Assembly: GCA_910575405.1 (NCBI GenBank)
Contig: CAJTER010000009.1
Location: forward strand, 59,209-123,208
Reading direction: 5' to 3'
DNA from: Clostridia bacterium
GTDB taxonomy: Bacteria; Bacillota; Clostridia; Peptostreptococcales; Anaerovoracaceae
DNA length: 64,000 bases
This document shows, piece after piece, positions 9,155-17,826 of this stretch. How positions within the stretch are numbered: position 1 is the first letter of the stretch; each line of letters starts with the position of its first letter. The position numbers were made by a program, and so were the translations under genes. The notes under the pieces are model-generated. The model was given only the letters and a program-made list of their open reading frames with translations, was not told where the DNA came from and did no database searches.

Positions 9155-10903
9155 ATGGCAAGAACGATTGGAATCGGGAGACAGGATTTTGAGACCATGC
9201 GGATGGAAGATACCTTTTATATTGATAAAACGAACTTTATCCGGGAATGGTGGGAAAACAAGGATGACGTGACACTCATCACTCGTCCCAGGCGATTTGG
9301 AAAGACCCTGAACATGAGTATGATGCAGCAGTTCTTTTCTATTGATTACGCGGGAAGAAGCGACCTCTTCGAAGGCCTTTCCATCTGGCAGGAGGAAGAG
9401 TACCAGAATTTGCAGGGAACTTATCCAGTGCTCTTTCTGAGCTTTGCGAGGGTAAAGGGAAGCACATATGCTGCAGTACGGGAGGAGATCGGTCGCATTC
9501 TGGCAGGGGTCTATAAGAAATATCGCTTCCTGCTGGAGGATGGGTGGCTGTCCGAAGAGGAGCAGAAGGATTTTCGCGGTATTTTGTCGTCTCTGACGGA
9601 ACCGTTATCTGAGACCGCGGCTGCCGATTCGCTTCATCAGCTATGCGATTACCTTTCCAGATACTACGGAAAAAAGGTGCTGATTTTCCTGGACGAATAC
9701 GACACGCCCATGCAGGAAGCTTATATAAAGGGTTACTGGGAGGAAATGAGCGGCTTTATGAGGAGCCTGTTTAATTCCACCTTTAAGACCAACCCCTATA
9801 TGTACCGGGCCCTGATGACGGGCATTACCAGAGTTAGCAAGGAGTCCATCTTCTCCGACTTTAACAACCCCAAAGTCGTGACCACCACCTCGAAGGAATA
9901 CGCCCAGTGTTTCGGCTTCACGGAGGGGGAAGTATTCGCAAGTCTGGAGGAATACGGCCTTTCCGCAAGAAAGGAGGAAGTGAAAGCCTGGTACGATGGC
10001 TTTACCTTTGGGGATACGACGGATATCTACAATCCCTGGTCCATTACCAATTACCTAGACACAGGAGAAACGGGAACTTACTGGGCCAACACCAGTACCA
10101 ACAGCCTGGCGGGCAAGCTCATCCAGGAAGGGTCGGAGGAGCTGAAGAAAGATTTCGAACAGCTGCTGAAGGGAGGCAGTATTAAAGCGGAGCTGGATGA
10201 ACAGATTGTCTATGATCAGCTGGGTGAGAATGATGACGCAATCTGGAGCCTGCTGCTGGCCAGCGGGTACCTGAAAATTGCCGAGCGTGTGGGAAACGAA
10301 GAGACAGTTCGGGACTGGGAACACGGAATCCTTACGAATCCCGTATACAAGCTGACTCTGACAAATATGGAAGTCCGGAGGATGTTTCACAGCCTAGTAA
10401 AGGGGTGGTTCCGAGGGGCCAAATCCAGTTACAACCAGTTTCTGAAAGCCCTGCTGGCAGGAGATATAAAAGGAATGAACCGCTATATGAACAGCGTGGC
10501 CCTGAAAACCTTCAGCTACTTTGATACCGGGAAAAACCCCTCTGAGTCTGAGCCGGAACGATTCTACCATGGATTTGTTTTGGGCTTAATGGTGGAGCTT
10601 TCAGGGCGCTATACCATCACCTCCAACCGGGAGAGCGGATTCGGCCGCTACGATGTGATGCTGGAGCCGAGAAGCCGGGGGGATGACGCCATGCTCCTGG
10701 AATTCAAAGTCCATGATGCGGAGGATGAACAAGATCTGGAGGAAACCGCAGCCGCCGCCCTTGCTCAGATCGAGGAAAAGCAGTACGCAAAAACCCTGCT
10801 GGCAAAGGGAATCCCGGCGGGCAAAATCCGCAGCTATGGCTTTGCCTTTGAAGGTAAGACCGTCCTCATCCGGGGCGGAAGGAAGAACGAAACAACCGCC
10901 TAA
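9155..10903 (+). CDS. AAA-ATPase-like / PD-(D/E)XK nuclease family protein
   Basis: 582 residues of a two-domain family common in gut anaerobes. The N-terminal AAA-ATPase-like domain (about 1-280) starts with the conserved IGIGRQDFETMR and YIDKT blocks. It has a P-loop variant TRPRRFGKT and a Walker B-like stretch VLIFLDEYDTP near residue 187. The C-terminal 110 residues form a PD-(D/E)XK nuclease-like fold, with Asp in GRYDVML and the E-x-K pair in LLEFKV. The biological role of the family is not established; mobile-element or defence-related functions have been suggested. A good ribosome site (AAAGGAG) precedes the ATG. It is a single gene with its own promoter; all key motifs look intact. 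Confidence 0.88.
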   Translation: MARTIGIGRQDFETMRMEDTFYIDKTNFIREWWENKDDVTLITRPRRFGKTLNMSMMQQFFSIDYAGRSDLFEGLSIWQEEEYQNLQGTYPVLFLSFARVKGSTYAAVREEIGRILAGVYKKYRFLLEDGWLSEEEQKDFRGILSSLTEPLSETAAADSLHQLCDYLSRYYGKKVLIFLDEYDTPMQEAYIKGYWEEMSGFMRSLFNSTFKTNPYMYRALMTGITRVSKESIFSDFNNPKVVTTTSKEYAQCFGFTEGEVFASLEEYGLSARKEEVKAWYDGFTFGDTTDIYNPWSITNYLDTGETGTYWANTSTNSLAGKLIQEGSEELKKDFEQLLKGGSIKAELDEQIVYDQLGENDDAIWSLLLASGYLKIAERVGNEETVRDWEHGILTNPVYKLTLTNMEVRRMFHSLVKGWFRGAKSSYNQFLKALLAGDIKGMNRYMNSVALKTFSYFDTGKNPSESEPERFYHGFVLGLMVELSGRYTITSNRESGFGRYDVMLEPRSRGDDAMLLEFKVHDAEDEQDLEETAAAALAQIEEKQYAKTLLAKGIPAGKIRSYGFAFEGKTVLIRGGRKNETTA

Positions 10904-11092
10904 ACAGAAACAGCAGCCAAAGGAAAAAACGGCGGCAGGAAGAGCGGAGAAAAGCGATAATTCTGCTTCACGAATCAAATTTTTGTGTTATACTTTAATA
11001 CGGAATGTACAAATGCCGATAACATAAATAAAGCAGTGAGCAAGGAAGCGCAGGCTGCATGGATAAAACAAAAGGGAAAGGGTATTCAAATC

Positions 11093-12010
11093 ATGAATAA
11101 CGCATTGATTGCCATAGATAAGAGCAAATCCTACCGGGTCTATCTGGCCATTACAACAGAGATGACAGAGGAAGCCCGGAGCATACACAGGACAACGCCC
11201 CTGGCCTCGGCAGGTCTGGGACGGGTTCTGACAGCAGCGGGCCTCATGGGCATCATGCTCAAAAGCCCGGACGACAAGCTTACCATCCAGTTCAAGGGCG
11301 ACGGGCCGGCAAAACAGATTTTGGCCTCTGCAGACGGAACCGGCTGTGTAAAGGGATATATTGCAAATCCAGATGTAGATCTGCCTCTGACAAAGGAAGG
11401 AAAGCTGGATGTAGGCGGTTCCCTTGGAATTGGGGAGCTGCGAGTAATCAAGGATCTGGGCCTGAAGGAGCCTTATTCCGGGACAATCGCCCTGGTAAAC
11501 GGGGAAATCGCGGAAGATCTGACCGCCTACTTTTTCATTTCCGAGCAGCAGAACTCCTCGGTGGCCCTTGGCGTAAGAGTAGAACGGGACTACACCATCG
11601 GCGCGGCAGGGGGCATGATCATCCAGATGCTTCCCGGAGCGGAAGAGGGGGCAGTCAGCGCTCTGGAGAAAATGATCGGAAAAATGGAGCCCCTGACAAC
11701 CACCATTCACCGGATACAGACCGAATCTGCGGGAAAAACAAAAGAAGGCATGCTGGGGATGCTGCTGGAAGAGATTTTTAAGGAAATGCCGGAGGACTAC
11801 AGGGCAGAGCCTCTTGATACAAGAGAAATCAAATGGCGGTGCGACTGCAACCGTCCGCGGCTTGAAAAGGCGCTGATGTCCATAGGCAAAAAGGATCTGC
11901 AGGAGATTCTGGAAGAAGACGGCGAAGCGGAGCTGCAGTGCCAGTTCTGCCTGAAAAAATACAAGTTTGACAGACAAGATCTGGAGAAAATGCTGAAGGA
12001 GTTGATGTAA
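11093..12010 (+). CDS. hslO: Hsp33 family redox-regulated chaperone HslO
   Basis: 305 residues from the ATG at 11093, which is preceded by a purine-rich site (AAAGGGAAAGGG). The upstream in-frame extension to 10985 is outside the family and ignored. Hsp33 is a cytosolic holdase activated when its zinc centre is oxidised. The zinc ligands are visible near the C-terminus as CDC (about 250-252) and CQFC (about 283-286). The N-terminal fold shows conserved SAGLGRVLTAA and GDGPAKQILASADG blocks. A candidate -10 (TATACT at 10989) lies about 100 bases upstream with a poor -35. The stop overlaps the next start by one base (TAATG), so it is co-translated with a DUF1934 protein. Confidence 0.95.
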   Translation: MNNALIAIDKSKSYRVYLAITTEMTEEARSIHRTTPLASAGLGRVLTAAGLMGIMLKSPDDKLTIQFKGDGPAKQILASADGTGCVKGYIANPDVDLPLTKEGKLDVGGSLGIGELRVIKDLGLKEPYSGTIALVNGEIAEDLTAYFFISEQQNSSVALGVRVERDYTIGAAGGMIIQMLPGAEEGAVSALEKMIGKMEPLTTTIHRIQTESAGKTKEGMLGMLLEEIFKEMPEDYRAEPLDTREIKWRCDCNRPRLEKALMSIGKKDLQEILEEDGEAELQCQFCLKKYKFDRQDLEKMLKELM

Positions 12011-12435
12011 TGAAGGAAGTCATGATGAGAATTATCGGCACGCAGGTAAATGCCAATGCGGAAGAGGAGCAGCTGGAGCTGATTACCGAAGGCAAGCTGT
12101 ACGAAAAGGGAGAGGCCATGTACCTGATTTACGATGAAACCGAGCTGTCGGGAATGCCTGGCTGCAAAACCCGCCTCAAGCTCAAAGACGGAACCGTTAA
12201 AATGAGAAGAGTGGGAAAAAGCGTGGGAATTGATACGGAGATTGAGTTCGAGCAGGGCAAACGCTATAACGGCTATTATGGGACGCCTTACGGAGCCGTT
12301 GAATTGGAGGTTCTGACAAATCGGCTTGAAAACGGAATTCGCCCGGATGGAACAGGCAGCCTGGATATCGACTACAGCGTAAGCCTGAAAGGCCTGACCG
12401 AAGGGCGCAATCGACTGAATATACAGTTCATGTAA
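12010..12435 (+). CDS. DUF1934 domain protein (calycin-like beta barrel)
   Basis: 141 residues. The family is a small soluble calycin-like barrel of unknown function, widespread in Firmicutes. Recognised from the LITEGKLYEKGEAMYLIYDE block, the mid-protein GTVKMRRVGK strand and the closing DIDYSVSLKG and NRLNIQF strands. It starts inside the stop of hslO and is followed 18 bases later by a 30-residue membrane peptide. No catalytic residues can be proposed. The domain call is good; the role is unknown. Confidence 0.85.
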   Translation: MKEVMMRIIGTQVNANAEEEQLELITEGKLYEKGEAMYLIYDETELSGMPGCKTRLKLKDGTVKMRRVGKSVGIDTEIEFEQGKRYNGYYGTPYGAVELEVLTNRLENGIRPDGTGSLDIDYSVSLKGLTEGRNRLNIQFM

Positions 12436-12453
12436 AAGGAGGGGTGCGGGATT

Positions 12454-12546
12454 ATGATGAAACAGAAAACCATAAGAATTGTTGCCATAGCCATTATTGC
12501 AGCTATGGTTCTGACGACGGTTGTCGGAGCAGTAGTTTTATTATAG
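12454..12546 (+). CDS. 30-residue single-span membrane peptide
   Basis: A short frame with a strong AAAAGGAGGGG site seven to ten bases before its ATG. The product is a basic head (MMKQKTIR) followed by about 20 hydrophobic residues (IVAIAIIAAMVL, TTVVGAVVLL) and a stop. The charge pattern and single span are those of a real small membrane protein. It is packed between DUF1934 (18 bases upstream) and the UPF0371 gene (34 bases downstream). I do not recognise a named family. It could be an integral membrane peptide or a very short signal-like peptide. Confidence 0.65.
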   Translation: MMKQKTIRIVAIAIIAAMVLTTVVGAVVLL

Positions 12547-12580
12547 TTTTACCAGTGGAATATAGGAGGAAAAAGGCGGA

Positions 12581-14098
12581 ATGGCGAAAATAGGATTTGA
12601 TGCGGAAAAGTACATTGAAGAGCAATCAAAATATATTTTAGAAAGGATCAATACAGGCGACAGCGAACGACTGTACCTGGAATTTGGAGGAAAGCTAGTC
12701 CAGGATAAGCATGCCATGCGTGTCCTTCCGGGGTTCGATGAAAACGCGAAAATTAAATTACTCCACAAGATGAGAGAACAGGCGGAAATTATCATCTGTA
12801 TTTACTCGGGCGATATTACCACCAGCAAGACGAGGGCAGACTTTGGCATCACTTATGACCTGGAAGTCCTGCGGCTCATCGACACCTTCCGTAAGTACGA
12901 TCTGGAAATCAACAGCGTGGTTGTTACCAGATACGAAGACGACGCGCCGGCTGTAGATATGTTTCTCAATAAGCTGCAGCGAAGAGGCATTCGGACGTAC
13001 AAGCACCGCTTTACAAAAGGTTATCCCACGGATGTAGAAACCATTGTAAGCGACGAAGGTTACGGTGCAAACCCTAGGATCGAAGTGACAAAGCCTCTGA
13101 TCGTGGTTACAGGCCCGGGAGGCGGAAGCGGCAAGCTGGCAACATGCCTTTCCCAGCTGTATCACGATTCGAAAATAGGCAAAAAAGTCCGTTACGCCAA
13201 ATTTGAAACCTTCCCCATATGGAGCATTCCACTGAAGCATCCGGTCAATATCGCCTATGAAGCGGCCACCGCTGATCTGCGGGACGTCAACATGATCGAC
13301 TCCTTCCACCTGGAAGCCTACGGCGAAATGGCAGTCAACTACAATCGGGATCTGGAAGTCTTCCCGGTTGTAAAGCGAATTATCGAAAAAATCACAGGCG
13401 AAGAATCGGCCTACAAAAGCCCTACAGATATGGGCGTAAACCGGGCTGGCTTCAGCATTACGGATGACGAAATCGTAAAAGAGGCAGCCTGTCAGGAAAT
13501 TATCCGCAGATATATGAACGCCCTCTGCTACTATAAAAAGGGAAAAATTCAGGACGATGCCGTAGAGCGGACCAAGCTCCTGATGGACGAGCTGGATCTG
13601 AAGATAGAGGATCGGAGCGTCGTTCAGCCGGCCAGAGACTATGCCGAATACAAAAGGAACTGCGATGACCGCTATGAAAACGTAGTCGTCATGTCCTTAG
13701 AGCTTCCAAACGGGCAGATCGTTACAGGCCGCAGCTCCCGCAGAATGGTAGCCTCGGCAGCTGCAATCCTCAACGCAGTCAAAGTCCTGGGCGGCATGGC
13801 AGATGACATCCACCTCATTTCCCCCAATATCCTCAAGGGCATCCAGGACATGAAGACGGACATTCTGCATCACGAAAAGACGAGCCTTCACTGCGAAGAA
13901 GTCCTCAGCGCCCTGACCATTTCCGCAGCAACCAACCCATCCGCAGAGGTTGCGCTGCACAAGCTGTCCCGCCTGCGTGGATGCCAGGCTCACTGCACCG
14001 CCATCCTCAGCGAGAGCGACGATCAGACCCTCAAGGCCCTGGGCATCGACGTGACCTGCGATCCGGAATACATAACGAATAACCTTTATTTCAGCTAA
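12581..14098 (+). CDS. DUF1846 / UPF0371 family protein
   Basis: 505 residues, the usual length for this family, which is found mainly in Firmicutes and has no settled function. The N-terminus ([14 protein letters not shown]), the P-loop-like segment [20 protein letters not shown] (about residue 170) and the end [15 protein letters not shown] are characteristic. The glycine-rich loop suggests nucleotide or cofactor binding; this is inference. A GGAGG site lies before the ATG. It ends the hslO-DUF1934-peptide-UPF0371 run, with a terminator 65 bases after the stop. Confidence 0.92.
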   Translation: MAKIGFDAEKYIEEQSKYILERINTGDSERLYLEFGGKLVQDKHAMRVLPGFDENAKIKLLHKMREQAEIIICIYSGDITTSKTRADFGITYDLEVLRLIDTFRKYDLEINSVVVTRYEDDAPAVDMFLNKLQRRGIRTYKHRFTKGYPTDVETIVSDEGYGANPRIEVTKPLIVVTGPGGGSGKLATCLSQLYHDSKIGKKVRYAKFETFPIWSIPLKHPVNIAYEAATADLRDVNMIDSFHLEAYGEMAVNYNRDLEVFPVVKRIIEKITGEESAYKSPTDMGVNRAGFSITDDEIVKEAACQEIIRRYMNALCYYKKGKIQDDAVERTKLLMDELDLKIEDRSVVQPARDYAEYKRNCDDRYENVVVMSLELPNGQIVTGRSSRRMVASAAAILNAVKVLGGMADDIHLISPNILKGIQDMKTDILHHEKTSLHCEEVLSALTISAATNPSAEVALHKLSRLRGCQAHCTAILSESDDQTLKALGIDVTCDPEYITNNLYFS

Positions 14099-14163
14099 GC
14101 AAGCTACAGGGGACTGCAAGCCAGACCGTTTGCGGAACTTGCTGATTTTCGGCCAAATATGAG

Positions 14164-14207
14164 AAAAAACATTACGGCTATTTGGACATCCAGCCGTAAT
14201 GTTTTTT
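14164..14207. terminator. Bidirectional rho-independent terminator
   Basis: A 16-base inverted repeat built on ACATTACGGCT / AGCCGTAATGT with a 12-base loop, flanked by A6 and T6. It lies between the convergent UPF0371 gene and the ParE toxin gene. Confidence 0.9.
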
Positions 14208-14220
14208 ATTTACAGAAGAA

Positions 14221-14529
14221 TTAAAGCATCGCATCAAAATCCCGCCGGTTATAAAGAATGCGCGCAATGGTAATTATTTTTGTTTCCTCGTCGATCCAAT
14301 AAAATACAATATAATTTCGTACCAGCAGCTTTCGGAATTCATGTTCAAGCGGCTGCAGAGGCGTATAGACAGGGTTGGCATATGGAAAATCAGTTAATTT
14401 TTCGGCAGACGAAACGATCTCCGTGGCCAGCCGCAGCGCTGTAGCGGGATTCAATAATATATGGCTGATGTAGTAAGAGATATCTGCGATATCCTTTTTA
14501 GCTGCAGGCAGGTATTCGAGTGTATACAT
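14221..14529 (-). CDS. RelE/ParE family toxin
   Basis: 102 residues, full length for the ParE/RelE fold. Recognised by the N-terminal YLPAAKKDIADI helix, the FRKLLVRNYIVFYWID strand pair and the end ILYNRRD. Members either poison DNA gyrase (ParE) or cleave mRNA on the ribosome (RelE); the sequence alone does not separate these. The gene starts four bases after the stop of the antitoxin gene, so the two form an operon. Both genes look intact, unlike the toxin remnants at 51212 and 57478. Confidence 0.92.
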   Translation of the reverse strand: MYTLEYLPAAKKDIADISYYISHILLNPATALRLATEIVSSAEKLTDFPYANPVYTPLQPLEHEFRKLLVRNYIVFYWIDEETKIITIARILYNRRDFDAML

Positions 14530-14533
14530 GACT

Positions 14534-14800
14534 CTATTCTCTAATCACAGCCTTTGCGGCTTTCATGATATCTTCAGAAGAATAGCGGGTGGATGTACTG
14601 CGCGCTTCCTGCTCCGCCTCCTGAAGCTTTAGGTGCACTTCGGTTTCCAGCTGCAGGTTTTTAAAAGCTTCCATACTCAAAACAACCATATCGCCGTAAC
14701 CGTCCTTTGTAAGGAATACGGGCTGTGCAGACTCGTGCACAAATTTGGATATTTCAGCAAAATGATTCTGCAAATCCGATGCAGGGCGAATATTATTCAT
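14534..14800 (-). CDS. Phd/YefM family antitoxin
   Basis: 88 residues. The N-terminal Phd/YefM DNA-binding fold is visible in NIRPASDLQNHFAEI and PVFLTKDGYGDMVVLSMEAF. The acidic, flexible C-terminus would wrap the ParE-like toxin encoded just downstream. A strong CAGGAGGTG site precedes the ATG. Family members repress their own operon, more strongly when bound to toxin, so the short region before 14800 should hold the operator; I could not identify it with confidence. Confidence 0.92.
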   Translation of the reverse strand: MNNIRPASDLQNHFAEISKFVHESAQPVFLTKDGYGDMVVLSMEAFKNLQLETEVHLKLQEAEQEARSTSTRYSSEDIMKAAKAVIRE

Positions 14801-14897
14801 AGAAACACCTCCTGATAGTATTCTAGCATAACCGCAGAGGGTTGCTCAACAATTATTTGACCGAACCGCACTTTCTACGAAGCCCAAAAAGGCATTA

Positions 14898-14918
14898 TAG
14901 CGGTAAAGATAGCGGTAA
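14898..14918 (+). repeat. 9-base direct repeat TAGCGGTAA, 12-base period
   Basis: TAGCGGTAA occurs at 14898-14906 and 14910-14918, 40-60 bases upstream of the -10 at 14957. The one-turn-like spacing fits an activator or repressor site, but there is no independent support. Confidence 0.3.
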
Positions 14919-14953
14919 GGGCAAATTCGGGGCTATGAATCCCATAAAAATTT

Positions 14954-14962
14954 TGGTATAAT
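14954..14962 (+). promoter_or_regulatory. Extended -10 promoter (TGGTATAAT)
   Basis: TGGTATAAT lies 38 bases before the thioesterase ATG, with no recognisable -35 box. The nine bases are identical to those at 9030. Confidence 0.55.
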
Positions 14963-14999
14963 AACATATAATGCCAAATAGAAAAAGGAGGCGAATCGG

Positions 15000-15428
15000 A
15001 TGATTATGGAAGAGCGATTTCAGGAGATCTTACAATCCATCAAAAATCCTCACGAGTTGAGGTTAAATAATATGCTGGATCCTTATTTTCTGGGCGGAGA
15101 CGAAGAAGAGCAGGTTTCGGATATTCTGTTCTGCACCCAGGACTGGGAGAAAAATCAGAGAGATGAGATTCATGGGGGAGCTATTGCCGCCATGTTTGAT
15201 ACAGCTATGGGCGTGACTGCCGCAGCGTTTCAGGGGCACGGGAGCGTTTCAACGGCGGATATTCAGGTCAGCTTTATCCGGCCGTTTCTCAGCGGGGCTT
15301 TCATTTTTTCAACCCAGATTACCAGTATGGGGAAAACGCTGATCCGGGCTACCTGCGTGGCGCGGGAAAAACAGAGCGGCAAGATCGTTGCTACTGCTTC
15401 CGGTACCTTTGTACCCTTTAAAAAATAG
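15000..15428 (+). CDS. PaaI-type hotdog thioesterase
   Basis: 142 residues with the hotdog fold of the PaaI/YdiI group, which hydrolyses acyl-CoA or aryl-CoA thioesters. The active-site block IHGGAIAAMFDTAMG (about 58-73) contains the conserved His-Gly-Gly and the acidic Asp. STADIQVSFIRPF is the second family strand. The ATG at 15000 has AGGAGG seven bases upstream; a second ATG six bases later is also possible. It is followed 17 bases later by an AEC transporter. Substrate unknown; salvage of free CoA is the safest guess. Confidence 0.87.
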   Translation: MIMEERFQEILQSIKNPHELRLNNMLDPYFLGGDEEEQVSDILFCTQDWEKNQRDEIHGGAIAAMFDTAMGVTAAAFQGHGSVSTADIQVSFIRPFLSGAFIFSTQITSMGKTLIRATCVAREKQSGKIVATASGTFVPFKK

Positions 15429-15445
15429 GGAGCTGGGAAGGGGAT

Positions 15446-16393
15446 ATGTACGCAAAATATTTTGTTTTATTTGCTATTTTGTTTACCGGGTATTTTCTCA
15501 GGAAGATCCGCTTTTTAGACGATGCTATGAACCATGGGCTCAATAAGTTTATCGTCTATTTTGCATATCCATGCATGATTATACACAATTTGGGAACTCT
15601 GGAGACGAATCGCAGGCTGGCCCTTAATTTTTTGCTGATGTTGGTTCTGACCCTTATTTGCTTTTTTATTTATGGCGGCGTCATGTACCTTTATAGCAAG
15701 CTGCGCAAGATACCAAAGGAAATTTCCCATGTGGTGGAGTTTTCTTCCATTTGCCCGAATAATGGGTTTATGGGCTTTCCCATTACACTACTTTTCTTTG
15801 GGGAAGAGGGGCTCTTTTTCATGCTGGCTCACAATGCGGCCATGAACTTTTTCTTTTTCAGCTACGGGGCAAAGCTGATCCGCAGAAACAAGGACGAAAT
15901 CAGGCGGCGCACACCTCATGCTGCGGTCCGCTCCCTGCTCAAGGTGCTGTTTAATCCCAACATCATCGCCCTAGTTATCGGTTTTCTCATCAGTGTTTTG
16001 GGAGTGGGGATTCCGGATGCAGCAGATGAATATTTAGTGTATATCGGCAGCGTTTCCACGCCCATGGCCATGATTTTTATCGGATCGACTCTGGCAGAGT
16101 GCAGGCTGCTGGAGATCCTGAGGCAGAAGGTGGTCATAGAAGCGGCTTTTAACAAGCTGGTGCTGCTGCCCCTGCTGACTTATGGTTTAGTGGTGTTTCT
16201 TCCGGTGGATCCCATGATAAAGGCTATGCTGGTGCTGGGGTGCTGCTTTCCGGCGGCTTCCATGGTGTCCATGCTGGCTGAGCAGGAGGGGGAGGATCGG
16301 ACTATGCCCAGCAAAATTCTTTTTCTCAGCACATTGGTGTCCAGCGCTACGATTCCACTGGCTATCAAGCTGATTCAAAGCTTCATTATCTGA
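15446..16393 (+). CDS. AEC family transporter (auxin efflux carrier fold)
   Basis: 315 residues with about ten membrane segments, in the two five-helix repeats of the AEC/BART superfamily. The N-terminal ILFTGYFLRKIRFLDDA, the NNGFMGFPI motif of helix 4 and the PNIIALVIGFLIS block are typical. Bacterial members export or import organic acids such as malate; the substrate here cannot be told. It probably shares the thioesterase transcript (17-base gap). Confidence 0.88.
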   Translation: MYAKYFVLFAILFTGYFLRKIRFLDDAMNHGLNKFIVYFAYPCMIIHNLGTLETNRRLALNFLLMLVLTLICFFIYGGVMYLYSKLRKIPKEISHVVEFSSICPNNGFMGFPITLLFFGEEGLFFMLAHNAAMNFFFFSYGAKLIRRNKDEIRRRTPHAAVRSLLKVLFNPNIIALVIGFLISVLGVGIPDAADEYLVYIGSVSTPMAMIFIGSTLAECRLLEILRQKVVIEAAFNKLVLLPLLTYGLVVFLPVDPMIKAMLVLGCCFPAASMVSMLAEQEGEDRTMPSKILFLSTLVSSATIPLAIKLIQSFII

Positions 16394-16456
16394 TTGTGCC
16401 TGGCTGTATCTGAATTGTATTTAACTTGTATCTGATGCTTGCAGAAGGAGGCAGTT

Positions 16457-17752
16457 ATGGATAAAAAGAAACAGGTCTTGCTGGTGGCAGCGCTCCTTCT
16501 GAGTTCCTGCTGTCTCAGGGCGCCGATTACAGGGTTGGGCTCTATGATCGGTCTGATTCAGGAAGATACAGGCCTTGCGAGCAGTGGAGCGGGAATGCTG
16601 ACTACCATACCGCTCCTGGCCTTTGCGGCCTTTTCCCTCTTTGCAGGCAAGGCGGGTAGCCGCTTTGGCGCAGGAAATGTCATGCTCGCAGGCCTTCTGA
16701 TTACCGGCGCTGGGGTCTTGTGCCGTTCCTATATGGGAATGGGAGGACTGTTTGCAGGGACGGTTATCATCGGCATCGGCATTGCAGTGGGAAACGTGCT
16801 GATTCCCGCCTTTATCAAAGGATATCTTCCTGGCAAAGAAGGGATTATGACCGGCATCTACACATCCCTGATGGCCATTTTTTCCGGCATTGCGGGGGCC
16901 ATCAGCGTGCCTCTTTCTGTTTCCTTTGGCTGGAAAAACGCCCTTGTGGTGTGGATTTTCCTGTTAGCTGTCACCTTTGTCTTCTGGATTCCCAACAGAA
17001 GCTGCAGCCTGGAGGGACAGGAGCCGGGAAAGGGTGGATGCAGTGCTTCTTCCGCAAAGGCTTCCTTATTAAGGGGGAAGTCTTCAAAGGGAAAGTCGCC
17101 TAAGCGGGAGACCTTTGATTTGGAACAGGCGGGCAGTGGGCTGGGCGATCTGGCAAAGCGCAGGATGACCTGGCTGGTTGCGCTTTATATGGGAATTCAG
17201 TCGCTGCTGTTTTACTGCTTTGTGGCTTGGCTTGCGACGATTGTTCAGTCAAAGGGGTTTGATGCTGAGACAGCCGGATATTTTAATTCCATATATATGC
17301 TGGTGGGAATTCCGGGCTCTCTGATCTTTCCCATGGTTGCCGGAGGGCGGCAGAATCAGTCCGGCCTGGCGGCAGGGGTCGGAGTTCTTTACATCGGCGG
17401 CATGGTAGCCATGATCTTTGCACAGAACACCTGGACGCTCATGGGAGCCATTCTTTGTTGCGGATTTTGCGCAGGAGCCAGCCTCAGCTTTGCCATGCTG
17501 CTCTTTGGAAGGCATACGAAAAACGCAGCCGACGCTTCGGCTCTGTCTGGCCTGGCTCAGTCCGCCGGATATCTGCTGGCCGCGGCAGGACCGGCTCTGA
17601 TGGGCGAGCTGTTCGACCGAGCGGGAAGCTGGACAATCCCCATGGTGGCGCTGGTGGCCATGACAGGAGCGCTGGCAGTGCTGGGGTTTGTGACTGGGAA
17701 GGTGCGTAGGAAGAACGAGCGGCCCCCGAAAATAAGGGGTGGCCTTGCATAA
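16457..17752 (+). CDS. MFS transporter, CynX/NimT-like
   Basis: 431 residues from the ATG at 16457, which has AAGGAGG six bases upstream; the in-frame ATG at 16439 lacks a site. About twelve membrane segments. The start CCLRAPITGLGSMIGLIQ is characteristic of the CynX/NimT group, named after a cyanate transporter and a 2-nitroimidazole exporter. The central cytoplasmic loop (about 183-225) is long, basic and low in complexity (SASSAKASLLRGKSSKGK). Substrate unknown. It follows the AEC gene by 63 bases and may be co-transcribed. Confidence 0.87.
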   Translation: MDKKKQVLLVAALLLSSCCLRAPITGLGSMIGLIQEDTGLASSGAGMLTTIPLLAFAAFSLFAGKAGSRFGAGNVMLAGLLITGAGVLCRSYMGMGGLFAGTVIIGIGIAVGNVLIPAFIKGYLPGKEGIMTGIYTSLMAIFSGIAGAISVPLSVSFGWKNALVVWIFLLAVTFVFWIPNRSCSLEGQEPGKGGCSASSAKASLLRGKSSKGKSPKRETFDLEQAGSGLGDLAKRRMTWLVALYMGIQSLLFYCFVAWLATIVQSKGFDAETAGYFNSIYMLVGIPGSLIFPMVAGGRQNQSGLAAGVGVLYIGGMVAMIFAQNTWTLMGAILCCGFCAGASLSFAMLLFGRHTKNAADASALSGLAQSAGYLLAAAGPALMGELFDRAGSWTIPMVALVAMTGALAVLGFVTGKVRRKNERPPKIRGGLA

Positions 17753-17826
17753 TACTTCTGAAACCAGATCAGAAATCGGAACACGCAATGTGGAATTATG
17801 ACAAAAAGTGAAAGGAGATATTTGAT

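Noticed and set aside
10988..11977. Long minus-strand frame (329 codons) opposite hslO
   Set aside because: It mirrors the codon pattern of hslO, shows no family features, is rich in Cys and His, and has no ribosome site.
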